Shown one piece after another: positions 6,571 through 16,359 of a stretch of DNA of 64,000 bases. The notes under the pieces were generated by a model that had not been told where the DNA came from, did not search any database, and was given only the letters and a program-made list of their open reading frames with translations. Position 1 is the first letter of the stretch, and every line of letters begins with the position of its first letter. A program made the position numbers and the translations under genes. This stretch comes from JACKDX01 sp964640175 (lineage in GTDB: Bacteria; Myxococcota_A; Polyangia; Polyangiales; GCA-016699535): the NCBI GenBank assembly GCA_964640175.1, contig CAZXFW010000003.1:256323-320322 (forward strand), given 5' to 3'.

Positions 6571-8589
6571 GTGCGCTTCGCCGGTCTTTTCTCCTACTTT
6601 CTATTTGCACTCGTTTTAGGGGTATTTGCGTTTCATGATCATGCGGATGCACAGTATACCGCAACCGCACAAGTGGATCGGCCCATCGCCGCGCCGGTTG
6701 CTGAGGAACCCACACTTTCAGCCAGCGTCGTCGAATCCGACGATCGGGCCAAATCACTCGAAAGTGTAGACGAACTGATCTTAGAGGTGCCTGGAACACG
6801 TCTCCAAAGGTTTGGAGCCTATGGTTCCTTTACAGCCCTTTCGTTACGTGGGGCTGAGTTTGATCACACCACGGTATTGTTTGGAAACATTCCTTTGCGT
6901 AGCGCAGATGGCGGCGCGTTTGATTTATCCACGATTCCGCTGGCGGTCTTGGAACGGGTGGAAGTGTACCGAGGGGCAGCACCGGCATGGCTCGTCAACT
7001 CTGGCATTGGCGGCGTGTTGCAATTACTTCCACGCGAAGCACACACTTCTGAGGTTGAACTTGGCCTGGGGGTCGGCTCCTTTGGGCTTCTTGATACCCA
7101 TGCCGCTACATCTGTGATCACTCCGAGCGGGCTGCGTTGGACTGCCGTGGCAGGTGTGACGCATAGCGATAACGACTTCGAATATAAGGACGAAAGTGGC
7201 ACGCACTTTGACCCTTCCGACGATGTGATACGCAAACGGCGTAACGCAGAACTTTTACAAGCGTACACACTGCTGCATGCAATCGCACCGCTCGCAGAAG
7301 GTGAACTCGAAGCCATGGTGTTTGGCTTTGAACGCACGGGAGGAGAACCTGGACCGGCGTTTCAAGGCAGCGAATATACCCATCGCACCCTTAGCCGTTA
7401 TTTGTCTGCGCTGCGGTACAGTCGACAGTCAAAAGGATCAGCCGATCGCTCCAAATACTGGCGCTGGCAACTCTTGGGATCGGCAGCCTATACGCGCAAT
7501 CGCTTTACGGATTTACTGGGAGAGATTGGTTTAGGCCAGAGGTCTACGGACGATCGTAGCTTACTCACCCAATTGCGAGCCGCCGCGGAATGGCGCCTTT
7601 TACCATGGCTTGATTTAACAACAGCCACCCAGTGGGAACACGACCGCTATGCGCCTGAAGATGCCCTCTCGCCTTTCCCGGTGGAATCATCCGATCGTGA
7701 TCATCTGTTAGCCACGGTAGAGACACTCATGCAAGGGCGTCTTGGAAAACACCGCTGGCAAGTACGCCCTTCAGCAAAACTTGAGATGATTTCATCCAGA
7801 CTTTCATCCATCCAACCCGAAACACTGGGTGTAGAAACTGAGAATCTCATCCTGGCACCGACCTTTCGAGTAGGCGGAGTGTTGGAGCTCAGCCAATACC
7901 TGAGCCTTGCAGCTTCAGGCTACAGCAGTACCCGTGCGCCCACGATGGTCGAACTTTTTGGGCAACGAGGCTACCTCATGGGCAACTCACATCTTGAACC
8001 CGAAATAGCCGTAAGCGCCGACGTGGGCATGAACCTTCAAGGCAAGACAAACGCCGTACAGGCCCAAGCGCAACTTCGAGGGTTTGTTTCATCCATACAG
8101 GATTTGATCGTATATAGCCGCGTCAACGCTCAAGGGCTCTACGGCCCGCGTAACACAGACGAAGCCTTTATTTACGGATTAGAAACAAGCGCTGAGCTTT
8201 CCTTGTTCGAACACTGCTGGCTCCTTGGCAACCTGACAGCCATGCACACTCAAGACGTGGCCCGTGATCGTGAATTGCCATTGCGGCAACGGCTTCAAGC
8301 GTATGTGCGTCCAGAGTATCGCATCACCGATCTGGGACCCATGGACATGGCGACGCTCTTTGTAGACATGCAATATCGAAGCAGTCTGTTTTCGGACGTC
8401 ACAAACACGGTCGTGCTTCCAGAACAATGGGTGTTTGGCACAGGTGTGCGGGTATGGATGTTAAAAAAACGCTTAGAGCTTGCTGGATCGATCCGTAATA
8501 TCTTTGATACAACGGTACGTGATGTGCTGGCCTTTCCGTTGCCAGGCCGAACCTTTAGCATGGACATGACATGGCATATTCCATTCTGA
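6571..8589 (+). CDS. TonB-dependent outer-membrane receptor
   Basis: About 672 residues. The signal peptide (FAGLFSYFLFALVLGVFAF, then HDHADAQ) precedes a plug domain with RGAEFDHTTVLFGNIPL and DGGAFDLSTIPLAVLERVEVYRG. This is followed by a long beta-barrel that ends in TWHIPF with a terminal Phe. PTLSASVV near the mature N-terminus is a possible TonB box. The plug pattern resembles BtuB and siderophore receptors, but the ligand cannot be told. The start is uncertain: GTG codons at 6547, 6556 and 6571 are in frame; 6571 gives the best signal peptide, yet none has a good ribosome binding site and the first two lie in the terminator repeat. The 3-prime end overlaps the next gene by 19 bases. 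Confidence 0.9.
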   Translation: MRFAGLFSYFLFALVLGVFAFHDHADAQYTATAQVDRPIAAPVAEEPTLSASVVESDDRAKSLESVDELILEVPGTRLQRFGAYGSFTALSLRGAEFDHTTVLFGNIPLRSADGGAFDLSTIPLAVLERVEVYRGAAPAWLVNSGIGGVLQLLPREAHTSEVELGLGVGSFGLLDTHAATSVITPSGLRWTAVAGVTHSDNDFEYKDESGTHFDPSDDVIRKRRNAELLQAYTLLHAIAPLAEGELEAMVFGFERTGGEPGPAFQGSEYTHRTLSRYLSALRYSRQSKGSADRSKYWRWQLLGSAAYTRNRFTDLLGEIGLGQRSTDDRSLLTQLRAAAEWRLLPWLDLTTATQWEHDRYAPEDALSPFPVESSDRDHLLATVETLMQGRLGKHRWQVRPSAKLEMISSRLSSIQPETLGVETENLILAPTFRVGGVLELSQYLSLAASGYSSTRAPTMVELFGQRGYLMGNSHLEPEIAVSADVGMNLQGKTNAVQAQAQLRGFVSSIQDLIVYSRVNAQGLYGPRNTDEAFIYGLETSAELSLFEHCWLLGNLTAMHTQDVARDRELPLRQRLQAYVRPEYRITDLGPMDMATLFVDMQYRSSLFSDVTNTVVLPEQWVFGTGVRVWMLKKRLELAGSIRNIFDTTVRDVLAFPLPGRTFSMDMTWHIPF

Positions 8590-9857
8590 AAACGCCACAA
8601 ACCATGGCTTTGCTAGCGTTGGTAAGTTTATGTGCCTGCAATGCCAGCTCGCCCTATCCCCATGCCAATCTTGAGCCTTTGGATGAACCTCCAGGATTCG
8701 CCGTCGTCACCTCTGACTATGTCTCGACCGCGATTGCTTTATTGAATACAGAAGGCGACGAGTTAATCACGGAAGCTTGGATCGACTCCGGCACCACACC
8801 GCCAGGTCTGACGACCACAATCGGCGGCGATGTCGTGCTTGCAAGCACCCCACCGCCCGATGGCACGCTGACACTGATTGATCGCTTAGGAGTAGATGTC
8901 GTCACACGCATCGAGGTGCCCACAGGAAACGTGCTGCAGCAAATTCATGCCCAAAGCACCAACGCAGGGGAGACAGGGTTTCGAGCAAACCCGCATGATT
9001 GGCTGAGGTTGAATGAGGGTACCGGGCTCATCTCCCGCCATGAACCCAATCGAAATCCCAATGCCACAGAACTCGATCAAGGCAATGACGTAATCTCGGT
9101 GGATATTCCCTCGGGGCTGATTACGGGGCGCATCGATCTCTCTTCACTAGGAGAAACCCTCGATGGCACGTTGATTTACGCTAGGCCAACCTACTTACAG
9201 CCGCTGAACAATACAGTCGCCATTGGACTAGCACGGCTAAGCCTGGATTTTCGCACCGCAGGCAAAGGAGCCCTTGGACTCTATAATACGCTCAACCACG
9301 AATTAACGCGGGTGGATTTTAAAGACACCGCAAACTGCGGAACCATTGCTTCCATGCCAGGCAGTCTCAACGAACTATGGGTGCTCTGCGCAGGAGACAC
9401 GTTTTCTAGCACCGAACAACGCAGATTACGCAGCGGTATTATCCGGGTATCATTGACAAGCCCTGGTACTGCCATCTCCACCTATCAGTGGCTTGCCAAA
9501 TCCCATGGGAATGTGCTTGTGCCAAGTACTGGCCTGATTCCAATCAATCACCATCTCGTCGTTGCGGTGGCAACTGGCGATGCCTTACAAAAAGAAAAGG
9601 ATCAGATCTTAGTCATCGATACCGACACAAACACGACAACCGTTTTATTTGAAGCAGACGATAGTTTTATCCTTGGCCAAGGCTGTTACGCCGCCGAACA
9701 TAATCGCATGCTTATTCCAGACGCGTCGGTAGGGATACGCCGCTGGAGTGTCACAGAAAACCTTGAGTTTCTCCCTCTTCCCACCATTGACACATCCCCG
9801 TTGAGACGGCTTCCTGCACGCGAAATCAGGCCCCTTGTGGGAACCGCCGCACCATGA
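8571..9857 (+). CDS. surface lipoprotein partner of the TonB receptor
   Basis: A 428-residue lipoprotein with the lipobox LCAC (Cys23). The start overlaps the receptor gene by 19 bases, so the two are probably translationally coupled. The body has recurring strand-rich units such as VSVDIPSGLITGRIDL and ILVIDTDTNTTTVLFEAD that suggest a beta-propeller. I recognise no catalytic motif. Receptor-linked lipoproteins of this kind often sit over the receptor barrel and help to capture the ligand; that is inference here. An alternative ATG at 8604 would leave a signal peptide without any basic residue, so 8571 is preferred. Confidence 0.8.
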   Translation: MAYSILKTPQTMALLALVSLCACNASSPYPHANLEPLDEPPGFAVVTSDYVSTAIALLNTEGDELITEAWIDSGTTPPGLTTTIGGDVVLASTPPPDGTLTLIDRLGVDVVTRIEVPTGNVLQQIHAQSTNAGETGFRANPHDWLRLNEGTGLISRHEPNRNPNATELDQGNDVISVDIPSGLITGRIDLSSLGETLDGTLIYARPTYLQPLNNTVAIGLARLSLDFRTAGKGALGLYNTLNHELTRVDFKDTANCGTIASMPGSLNELWVLCAGDTFSSTEQRRLRSGIIRVSLTSPGTAISTYQWLAKSHGNVLVPSTGLIPINHHLVVAVATGDALQKEKDQILVIDTDTNTTTVLFEADDSFILGQGCYAAEHNRMLIPDASVGIRRWSVTENLEFLPLPTIDTSPLRRLPAREIRPLVGTAAP

Positions 9858-9865
9858 AAGGACAA

Positions 9866-9889
9866 TCGTCGTTTCAGTGGAGACGACGA
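9866..9889. terminator. hairpin after the lipoprotein gene, possible terminator
   Basis: A 10-bp stem (TCGTCGTTTC with one wobble, tetraloop AGTG) lies 9 bases after the stop codon between convergent genes. There is no T-run on either side, so it could act as a weak terminator or only stabilise the messenger end. Confidence 0.4.
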
Positions 9890-9933
9890 GCATCCAGATT
9901 CCGCTCCTGTTGTAAAATTATACCCTGAGTAAA

Positions 9934-11037
9934 CTACCCGTGGTTTCCCTGCCACCGCAGCCAATGATCAGCCAGCACCATGGCAACCATGGCTTCTGCG
10001 ATAGGAATAAAGCGAGGCAAAAGACATGGATCGTGACGCCCCTTGGTACGGATGCTGGTGGGTTTGCCATCCCGAGTCACAGTAGCCTGCTCCTTGGGAA
10101 GGCTGCTGGTGGGTTTGACGGCAGCTCGAAGCACAATCGGCATCCCACTGGAGATGCCTCCTAACATGCCTCCATGGCGATTGTCTCGGGTGACAATCGC
10201 ACCGTCACGTGCCTCAAATACATCGTTATGTTCGCTGCCACGTATAAGCGCACAGCCAAACCCTGATCCGTACTCCACTCCCATCACAGCTTGAATGCTA
10301 AACAACGCTTTGGCCAAGTCGGCCTTGAGCTTGTCAAACACAGGTTCGCCCAATCCTGCAGGAATGTGACTGGCACAAATCTCTGCAATTCCTCCGAGCG
10401 AATCCTGATCTTTACGCGCAGCTTCAATCAACTCCACCATTTTGGCTGCAGCGACTGGATCGGGACAACGCACGATATTGGGCTCTCCATTGGGTAAGGT
10501 TTCCACCTGTTCGAGCGTCACGGCTGCGGGGTCTCGGATTTCCGCACGAACGCTGCCTACCTGAACCACATATCCCACCACGCATCCTCCAAAAGCACGT
10601 GCCAGGATTTTTTTGGCAATCGCCCCAGCCGCGACTCGGACTACGGTTTCGCGTGCACTGGCGCGACCACCCCCGCGGTAATCACGAAAGCCGTACTTGG
10701 CGTCGTAGGAATGATCGGCATGTCCAGGCCGATATTTATCTTTAATATCTGAATAATCTTTACTACGGGCATCTTCGTTAGGCACCAAGATAGCGATGCT
10801 GGTGCCGGTGGTTTTCCCTTCAAACACACCGCTTAGAATTTGAGCTTCGTCGGTTTCTTTGCGTTGGGTGACAATGCGGCTTTGTCCAGGCTTGCGGCGC
10901 TGTAAATCCTGAGACAGATCCTCCACAGTCAGCGCAATCCCAGGAGGACAGCCGTCGATGATCACTAAATTGGCGGGGCCGTGAGATTCACCCGCGGTGG
11001 TAATACGAAACGCTTGCCCAAAACTATTGCCTGCCAT
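9934..11037 (-). CDS. aroC: chorismate synthase
   Basis: AroC converts 5-enolpyruvylshikimate 3-phosphate to chorismate with reduced FMN, the last shared step to aromatic amino acids. Family signatures are all present: NSFGQAFRITTAGESHG at the N-terminus, YRPGHADHSYDAKYG, the FMN-binding RGGGRASARETVVRVAAGA, and GGMLGGISSGMPI with the later RTKGRHDPCLLPR. The 367 residues fit. The ATG at 11037 shares its A with the TGA stop of the diguanylate cyclase gene (TGATG), so the pair is translationally coupled; a TTG one codon earlier is the only alternative. Coupling of a biosynthetic enzyme to a signalling enzyme is odd but probably only operon economy. Confidence 0.97.
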   Translation of the reverse strand: MAGNSFGQAFRITTAGESHGPANLVIIDGCPPGIALTVEDLSQDLQRRKPGQSRIVTQRKETDEAQILSGVFEGKTTGTSIAILVPNEDARSKDYSDIKDKYRPGHADHSYDAKYGFRDYRGGGRASARETVVRVAAGAIAKKILARAFGGCVVGYVVQVGSVRAEIRDPAAVTLEQVETLPNGEPNIVRCPDPVAAAKMVELIEAARKDQDSLGGIAEICASHIPAGLGEPVFDKLKADLAKALFSIQAVMGVEYGSGFGCALIRGSEHNDVFEARDGAIVTRDNRHGGMLGGISSGMPIVLRAAVKPTSSLPKEQATVTRDGKPTSIRTKGRHDPCLLPRFIPIAEAMVAMVLADHWLRWQGNHG

Positions 11038-11972
11038 CAACGTGGCTCCGCAGCCACAACGCGATTGCGCCCCTGCCCTTTGGCCTGATACAGGGCTTCG
11101 TCTGCCAGTGTGATAAGTTGCGCAGGCTCTTGGATGCGAGCATCGGGAGCTGCTGCTACTCCTAAGCTGATGGTGACAGGAATTTTTACCCCGTTATAGA
11201 CAAAACCGTGATTCATCACTGCGGTGCGCATACGCTCAGCAAAATGCACACCCCCGGATAGATTGATTCCTCTACATAGAAACACAAACTCTTCACCCCC
11301 ATAACGGGCAAAAACATCTTCGGCGCGCACAGAGCGGTTAAGCCCTGCCGAAAGCGTCGTAAGGACGTAGTCTCCAGCAGGGTGCCCATACGTATCGTTA
11401 ATCCGCTTGAAATAATCGATGTCAAACAGAAGCAACGCTAAGGGGTTTTGGTGGCGTTGCATGTACGCAAACTCACTCTCAAGCCTGTCTAAGAAATAAC
11501 GTCGGTTAAAAAGTTTGGTCAGCCCATCGCGTAACGCTGACTCGTACATTTGCTTCTGGAATTGTTCTTCAAGTTGATCGTGGTAGGTGAATTTCAAAAT
11601 GGTGGTTGAACCAAGCTGAATTTTATCACCGTCTGTCAGTGAGACTCGACCTCCCACGCGTGAGCCATTGACGAATGTTCCATTGGTCGATCCTAGATCT
11701 TCCACCAACACACTGGCATCGCTAAGGTAAACCCGCGCATGTTGGCGTGAGATACCTTCGTCTGTCACCCGGATATCGGCAATCTGACCACGGCCCATGA
11801 TAAGGGGCTTATCAAGCTTATACATCTCTCCCACATTGCTTCCTGAAAGAATAATTAAGTATGCTCGGTCGTTTTTAGTGGCCGAGAGAACAGGCAGCTT
11901 TTCAGCAATGACAGTAAGATCTTCATCCTCTCCAGGAGAGAGCTTCGGGTTAGAATCCTTGACGGACGACAT
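11037..11972 (-). CDS. FHA-domain diguanylate cyclase
   Basis: About 311 residues from the ATG at 11972 (a TTG at 11990 is the longer option). An FHA domain lies at about 37-125, with MGRG, ISRQHARVYL and LGSTNGTFVNG, the usual phosphothreonine-binding positions. A GGDEF domain lies at about 145-305, with an intact active site GGEEF at 225-229. An RxxD inhibitory site (RAED, 216-219) stands five residues before it, so cyclic di-GMP synthesis with product inhibition is expected. It should act in the cytosol, responding to a Ser/Thr kinase target through the FHA part. Such FHA-GGDEF proteins are frequent in myxobacteria. It is coupled to aroC and divergent from pyrD. Confidence 0.93.
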   Translation of the reverse strand: MSSVKDSNPKLSPGEDEDLTVIAEKLPVLSATKNDRAYLIILSGSNVGEMYKLDKPLIMGRGQIADIRVTDEGISRQHARVYLSDASVLVEDLGSTNGTFVNGSRVGGRVSLTDGDKIQLGSTTILKFTYHDQLEEQFQKQMYESALRDGLTKLFNRRYFLDRLESEFAYMQRHQNPLALLLFDIDYFKRINDTYGHPAGDYVLTTLSAGLNRSVRAEDVFARYGGEEFVFLCRGINLSGGVHFAERMRTAVMNHGFVYNGVKIPVTISLGVAAAPDARIQEPAQLITLADEALYQAKGQGRNRVVAAEPR

Positions 11973-12023
11973 GTCAGGGCATTGTATCAAACCATGAGCT
12001 CAAGTACCAACTGCTCTACGGTG

Positions 12024-13061
12024 ATGTCATTTCGATGCTTACGGACTTGGTTGTTTTTACTCTCGGCAGAAACTGCCCATAAAATCGCTTTTTTTGCCTG
12101 GCGACTGGGGTTACGCCTGCCTGGAATCGCCTATGGGTTGCGACATACGTTTACCTTTGCTCATCCCGCGCTTCACGTACAGGCGCTCGGGTTGACGTTT
12201 CCCAACCCTGTAGGCCTTGCAGCCGGCTTTGACAAAAACGCCGTGGGTTACAATGCCATGGGCGCTATGGGGTTTGGTTTTGTGGAAATCGGCACTGTGA
12301 CGCCGCTTGCACAAGCTGGCAATCCGAAGCCACGTTTGTTCCGTCTGCCCGAGGAGCGTGCTCTGATCAACCGCTTAGGATTTAACAACGATGGCGCCAT
12401 TAAAGTCAGCCAGCGGCTAACGCGCCCTCGAAACGTGATCGTTGGAGTCAATATTGGGAAAAACAAAAAAACCGCTGAGTCCCATGCCATCGATGACTAC
12501 ATCGCTTGCACCCAGGCACTCGCGCCATACGCAGACTACCTCGTAGTCAACGTAAGCTCACCCAACACTCCTGGATTAAGAGATTTACAGTCGGTAGATA
12601 AGCTTCGGCCTCTACTCACCGCTGTTCGGAACACTGCAAACACCACGGTGCCTACACGGCATGTCCCGTTATTAATGAAAATCGCGCCCGATCTGGATGA
12701 ACAAGAATTAGATCAGTTGGCATCACTCGCACTTGAACTCCGCTTGGATGGCATCATTGCCACGAATACGACTGTGGACCGAAACGAATTGAGGCATTCT
12801 GCGTCTGCGCACGCCAGCGAACAGGGGGGGGTATCCGGCGCACCTCTAAAAACACGAGCCCTGTCTGTGCTTCGCCGGCTCAAGCGCACCGTGGGAGATC
12901 AAGTGGTTCTTATTGCTTGCGGCGGCATCGAAACCGCAGAGGATGTCCGGCAAAGGCTTGCGGCAGGCGCAACGTTGGTACAGCTATATACGGGTCTCGT
13001 CTACCATGGCCCATCCTTGCCAAGCACCATTAATCGGGATTTGTTAACCTCCAATGAGTAA
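12024..13061 (+). CDS. pyrD: dihydroorotate dehydrogenase (quinone), class 2
   Basis: PyrD oxidises dihydroorotate to orotate with FMN and passes electrons to quinone at the inner membrane. The N-terminal amphipathic helix typical of class 2 is present (FRCLRTWLFLLSAETAHK). So are NPVGLAAGFDKNA, GFVEIGTVTPLAQ, NRLGFNNDG, VVNVSSPNTPGLRDLQ with the catalytic Ser, and IACGGIETAEDV. The start at 12024 aligns with known class 2 N-termini; ATG 11994 and TTG 11982 lie further upstream in frame and leave almost no space to the divergent gene. Its end overlaps the AddB-like gene by 8 bases. Confidence 0.95.
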   Translation: MSFRCLRTWLFLLSAETAHKIAFFAWRLGLRLPGIAYGLRHTFTFAHPALHVQALGLTFPNPVGLAAGFDKNAVGYNAMGAMGFGFVEIGTVTPLAQAGNPKPRLFRLPEERALINRLGFNNDGAIKVSQRLTRPRNVIVGVNIGKNKKTAESHAIDDYIACTQALAPYADYLVVNVSSPNTPGLRDLQSVDKLRPLLTAVRNTANTTVPTRHVPLLMKIAPDLDEQELDQLASLALELRLDGIIATNTTVDRNELRHSASAHASEQGGVSGAPLKTRALSVLRRLKRTVGDQVVLIACGGIETAEDVRQRLAAGATLVQLYTGLVYHGPSLPSTINRDLLTSNE

Positions 13062-16000
13062 CTCACCCACCCATGGGCATAACGCTCAGACGGATACGTC
13101 TGTAGCACGTACGTTGGTTGTTTATCCAAACCACGCCTTGGCACAAGCGCATATGGCCAACCATGCCATCCAATCTCCTTACGGAGTGTGTCTTGGCTCA
13201 AATGGCATGGCATTGCAAGATCTTGAACAGCGTATCATCCAAGATCTATTGGGCACTCATACCGTCGTGCTTTCCAATCTGGAAGAACGCTGTTGGCTAC
13301 GCGTACTTGCCGCCTCTGACGTGCTTAAACACGTATATCACCCCAACGTCACCGACCGGCCACGTTTTGTGGACGTATTACAAAGCGCCCTTCACTACTG
13401 CCATGCGTTAGGACTCACTCCACAACGCCTTAAAGAACTTGGGAAAACCAAATCATCCCCACACCACACACAGCTCACCGCCCTTGCACACGTTTTTTTC
13501 CACTGGGAAAAATTCCTTCAAGAAAACGGTGTCTGGAGCCAGCATACCGCCCTCCTTGAAGTCATTTCGCGATTCGCAACCAACGCAGAGGTCCCAAATA
13601 CGCTGCGACATCAGGAACGTCTTATCTTCAAATATGCCTACCAACTTTCGCCGTTGCAAATTCGTTTCATTGAAGCCATTGGTACCCGGCTCGGCCCGTC
13701 GGTTGAATGTGTGATCGAGATTCCACACCATGAAGGCAGCTCCAGGTACTTTCGAAAAACCGCCCACCTTCTAGAACAACTTGAAAAGACTGGCGATCAA
13801 TTAGCCACCACGGTACTTCCCACAAGTCCACTCAACCCATCGGACATTGGATCGCTACTACTGCATGCGTTGATGAAGGAACCGGCTGCTCCTGAAGTGC
13901 CTTGGTCTCGCATTGCCATACACGAATCGAGTAGTCCTTTCCAAGAACGTCTTGCTGTTGTCGAACAAGTGCATCAGTGGATCGGACAAGGCATTGCCCC
14001 CGAAGAAATTGTCGTGGCGGTTCGCACCATTGACGAAGAAACTCAACTTTTACGATTGGCCCTAGAAGACAGTGGCCTATCCGTGCTGCCCGTTCTTCGA
14101 TCAGCACTTTCCGCGTCATCGCTTTTACGTTGGTTTATCCAGATACTGGCACTTTCGTATCAACCCTGGAACAAAGAAACCGTGATGGCATTACTTGCCA
14201 GCCACTATGCGGGAAGTCTACGCCATGGCGAGGCTCAAGCCATCATCCGAGGATTCTCTGCAGTACTGCCGCCCGCTGAAACAACCCCTGATGCCCTAAT
14301 TGGAGCGTGCAAACAGTATGAAAGCACCCACAGCAATACGTGTGCTGAAGCATTGAAAGCCCTAGCTAAAGTGCTTGCCCCTCTCACTGTGCCTCAACAG
14401 TTGTCCACCTTCGTAGAGCACACACGAACGCTGATGACACAGTGCCGAATACACCACAACATGCCTCTTCCTGCGCGCACTCGGCAAGAACTGCGCACGC
14501 TTATTCTTGCCGAGGATCCTTTAAGCGTCGAAGTGAGCCTCGCCATGGGTCGCGAAGAGCTGGGAATCGATGCCCTTGAACACGTGCTAAGCCAACTGGA
14601 ACTCCTCGGAACCCGATTGACTCATACTCTAAAGCCCGAAGTGTATTGGCACATGCTCACCGATGCGTTGAATAGTCATAAAATACATCCTCCTGGGCCA
14701 CGTAACGGTGCCGTAAAAATCCTTGGTGTGCATCAACTGGTGGGCATGCGCTTTGACGCTATCATCATCCCTGAACTGGTGGATGGCCGGTTTCCGGCTC
14801 CTTCACGGCCTTCTGCGCTATTGCCTATGTTGGATCCCCGTAAGCTGTCTTTAAGGCAATCTCATGTTCCAGACGCTAAAGAACCCACGCTTGAAGAGGT
14901 TCAGTGGCTACAATTCCAACACGAAGAAGAAGCATTATTGTTTGCGTTGAGCATCAATGCTGCCAAGAGCCACGTTGCGCTTAGCTATTCAGCCTATGAT
15001 ACCGCGGGGCGTGAGACCTTGCCTGCACTGTTTGTTCAAGAATGCATTGCCCTTGCCCACGTTGCAGATCAGTCAAGCCGTATTCATAAACACCCCGATG
15101 AGCCTTTGCCAACAATCGAACATGCCTATGGAAAAGAACGTTTTAGCCGTGCTGCGACAAGCGCACTCTATCCTGCTTCTCTAGGACAGTTTATCCACGA
15201 TCTGGCAAAAGACGAGCCCCCAAAGCATACCCTTTATGATGATATCCCAGGCCTTGAACTGCCAAGTGTACTTCGTCGCGCTCACATCGAACGGCAACGC
15301 CTTGCTCATGCCTACAGCAAAGGAAAGCTGTATCATACGCCTTACACAGGATGTCTTCGCGATCATCTTGATGATGTTCCGCAACATTTGCCAGGGTCTA
15401 AAGAACATCCGCTCTCACCTTCTCAACTCGAAACGGCTGCGCGTTGTCCATTTCAAGATTTCGCAACACGTGTTCTAAAGTTACGCCCTAAAAAAGCGCC
15501 TCAATACGACATGGAGCCCAAAGAAGATGGCCAACTGGCACACCGATGCTTTGAAGCCGCCATGAAAGCAATCATTGATCAAAACCTTGGCAGCTACCGT
15601 CCCGAAAACTATCCTGCCGCCCAGGGTATTGCGCTAGCTGCCATCGATGCGGTGCTTAAACAGCATCCTGAGCGGCATTCCATGCCTACCGCTCTTTTCG
15701 AACACCACGCCAAAGCAATTCGCGATAAACTTCTTGCGCTCCTTGAGCACATGTACAATGAAAATGAAAATTTCTCTCCATCCAGTCCAGAGCTTACCTT
15801 TGCGGAAGGAAGCGAATGGCCCGCCATTAAACTGACTACCAGCAACTCCGAAGCACCCTTATGGATCCACGGGCGCATCGATCTCATGGAAACAGATGGC
15901 ACCATCTGGCGTGCTACCGATCTCAAACGCCAACGCAAAAGCAGGCTGACCCAACAGATGACACCCAAAACGCTTGGGCAAACATCCTTGCAGCTCCCTA

Positions 16001-16338
16001 TTTACGCTGTAGCGTGTCACGCCAAGTATCCTGAAAAACTACATGATGCACGCTATCTTTCACTCAAAGACGGCAAAGCCTTATCTTCGCTTCGAACTCA
16101 CATGGAAACAAATCAGGGGTGGAAAAAAGATGACCGAAGTCTTGACGATCTCCTCACCTTGACGACACCGGAGGGTACGCTGACTTCGTTAGGAATAACC
16201 CTGACAACCCTTGCAGAAAAAATGCGGAGCAATACCTACGCTTTAGAGCCGATAGAGGGCGCCTGCGAACGTTGTGATTTCACGGCGCTATGCCGCATCC
16301 CACGCACAGACATCGCAGAGGTTCCCGACTCACCCTAA
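13054..16338 (+). CDS. AddB-like PD-(D/E)XK nuclease with iron-sulfur cluster motif
   Basis: A 1094-residue protein. The N-terminal two thirds resemble the inactivated helicase part of AddB/RexB, without an intact Walker A but with the helicase-like stretch FDAIIIPELVDGRFPAP. The nuclease domain at the C-terminus begins LSPSQLETAARCPFQDF (about 790-805). It contains GRIDLM (about 939) and TDLKRQ (about 954), which supply the D and DxK of the PD-(D/E)XK site, and ends CERCDFTALCR (about 1069). The Cys in RCPF and these three Cys match the four ligands of the AddB [4Fe-4S] cluster. AddAB processes double-strand breaks for recombination. No addA is adjacent, so the partner must be elsewhere or the protein works differently. 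It overlaps pyrD by 8 bases. Confidence 0.85.
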   Translation: MSNSPTHGHNAQTDTSVARTLVVYPNHALAQAHMANHAIQSPYGVCLGSNGMALQDLEQRIIQDLLGTHTVVLSNLEERCWLRVLAASDVLKHVYHPNVTDRPRFVDVLQSALHYCHALGLTPQRLKELGKTKSSPHHTQLTALAHVFFHWEKFLQENGVWSQHTALLEVISRFATNAEVPNTLRHQERLIFKYAYQLSPLQIRFIEAIGTRLGPSVECVIEIPHHEGSSRYFRKTAHLLEQLEKTGDQLATTVLPTSPLNPSDIGSLLLHALMKEPAAPEVPWSRIAIHESSSPFQERLAVVEQVHQWIGQGIAPEEIVVAVRTIDEETQLLRLALEDSGLSVLPVLRSALSASSLLRWFIQILALSYQPWNKETVMALLASHYAGSLRHGEAQAIIRGFSAVLPPAETTPDALIGACKQYESTHSNTCAEALKALAKVLAPLTVPQQLSTFVEHTRTLMTQCRIHHNMPLPARTRQELRTLILAEDPLSVEVSLAMGREELGIDALEHVLSQLELLGTRLTHTLKPEVYWHMLTDALNSHKIHPPGPRNGAVKILGVHQLVGMRFDAIIIPELVDGRFPAPSRPSALLPMLDPRKLSLRQSHVPDAKEPTLEEVQWLQFQHEEEALLFALSINAAKSHVALSYSAYDTAGRETLPALFVQECIALAHVADQSSRIHKHPDEPLPTIEHAYGKERFSRAATSALYPASLGQFIHDLAKDEPPKHTLYDDIPGLELPSVLRRAHIERQRLAHAYSKGKLYHTPYTGCLRDHLDDVPQHLPGSKEHPLSPSQLETAARCPFQDFATRVLKLRPKKAPQYDMEPKEDGQLAHRCFEAAMKAIIDQNLGSYRPENYPAAQGIALAAIDAVLKQHPERHSMPTALFEHHAKAIRDKLLALLEHMYNENENFSPSSPELTFAEGSEWPAIKLTTSNSEAPLWIHGRIDLMETDGTIWRATDLKRQRKSRLTQQMTPKTLGQTSLQLPIYAVACHAKYPEKLHDARYLSLKDGKALSSLRTHMETNQGWKKDDRSLDDLLTLTTPEGTLTSLGITLTTLAEKMRSNTYALEPIEGACERCDFTALCRIPRTDIAEVPDSP

Positions 16339-16359
16339 CCCATGTCTGATGCTGACACA

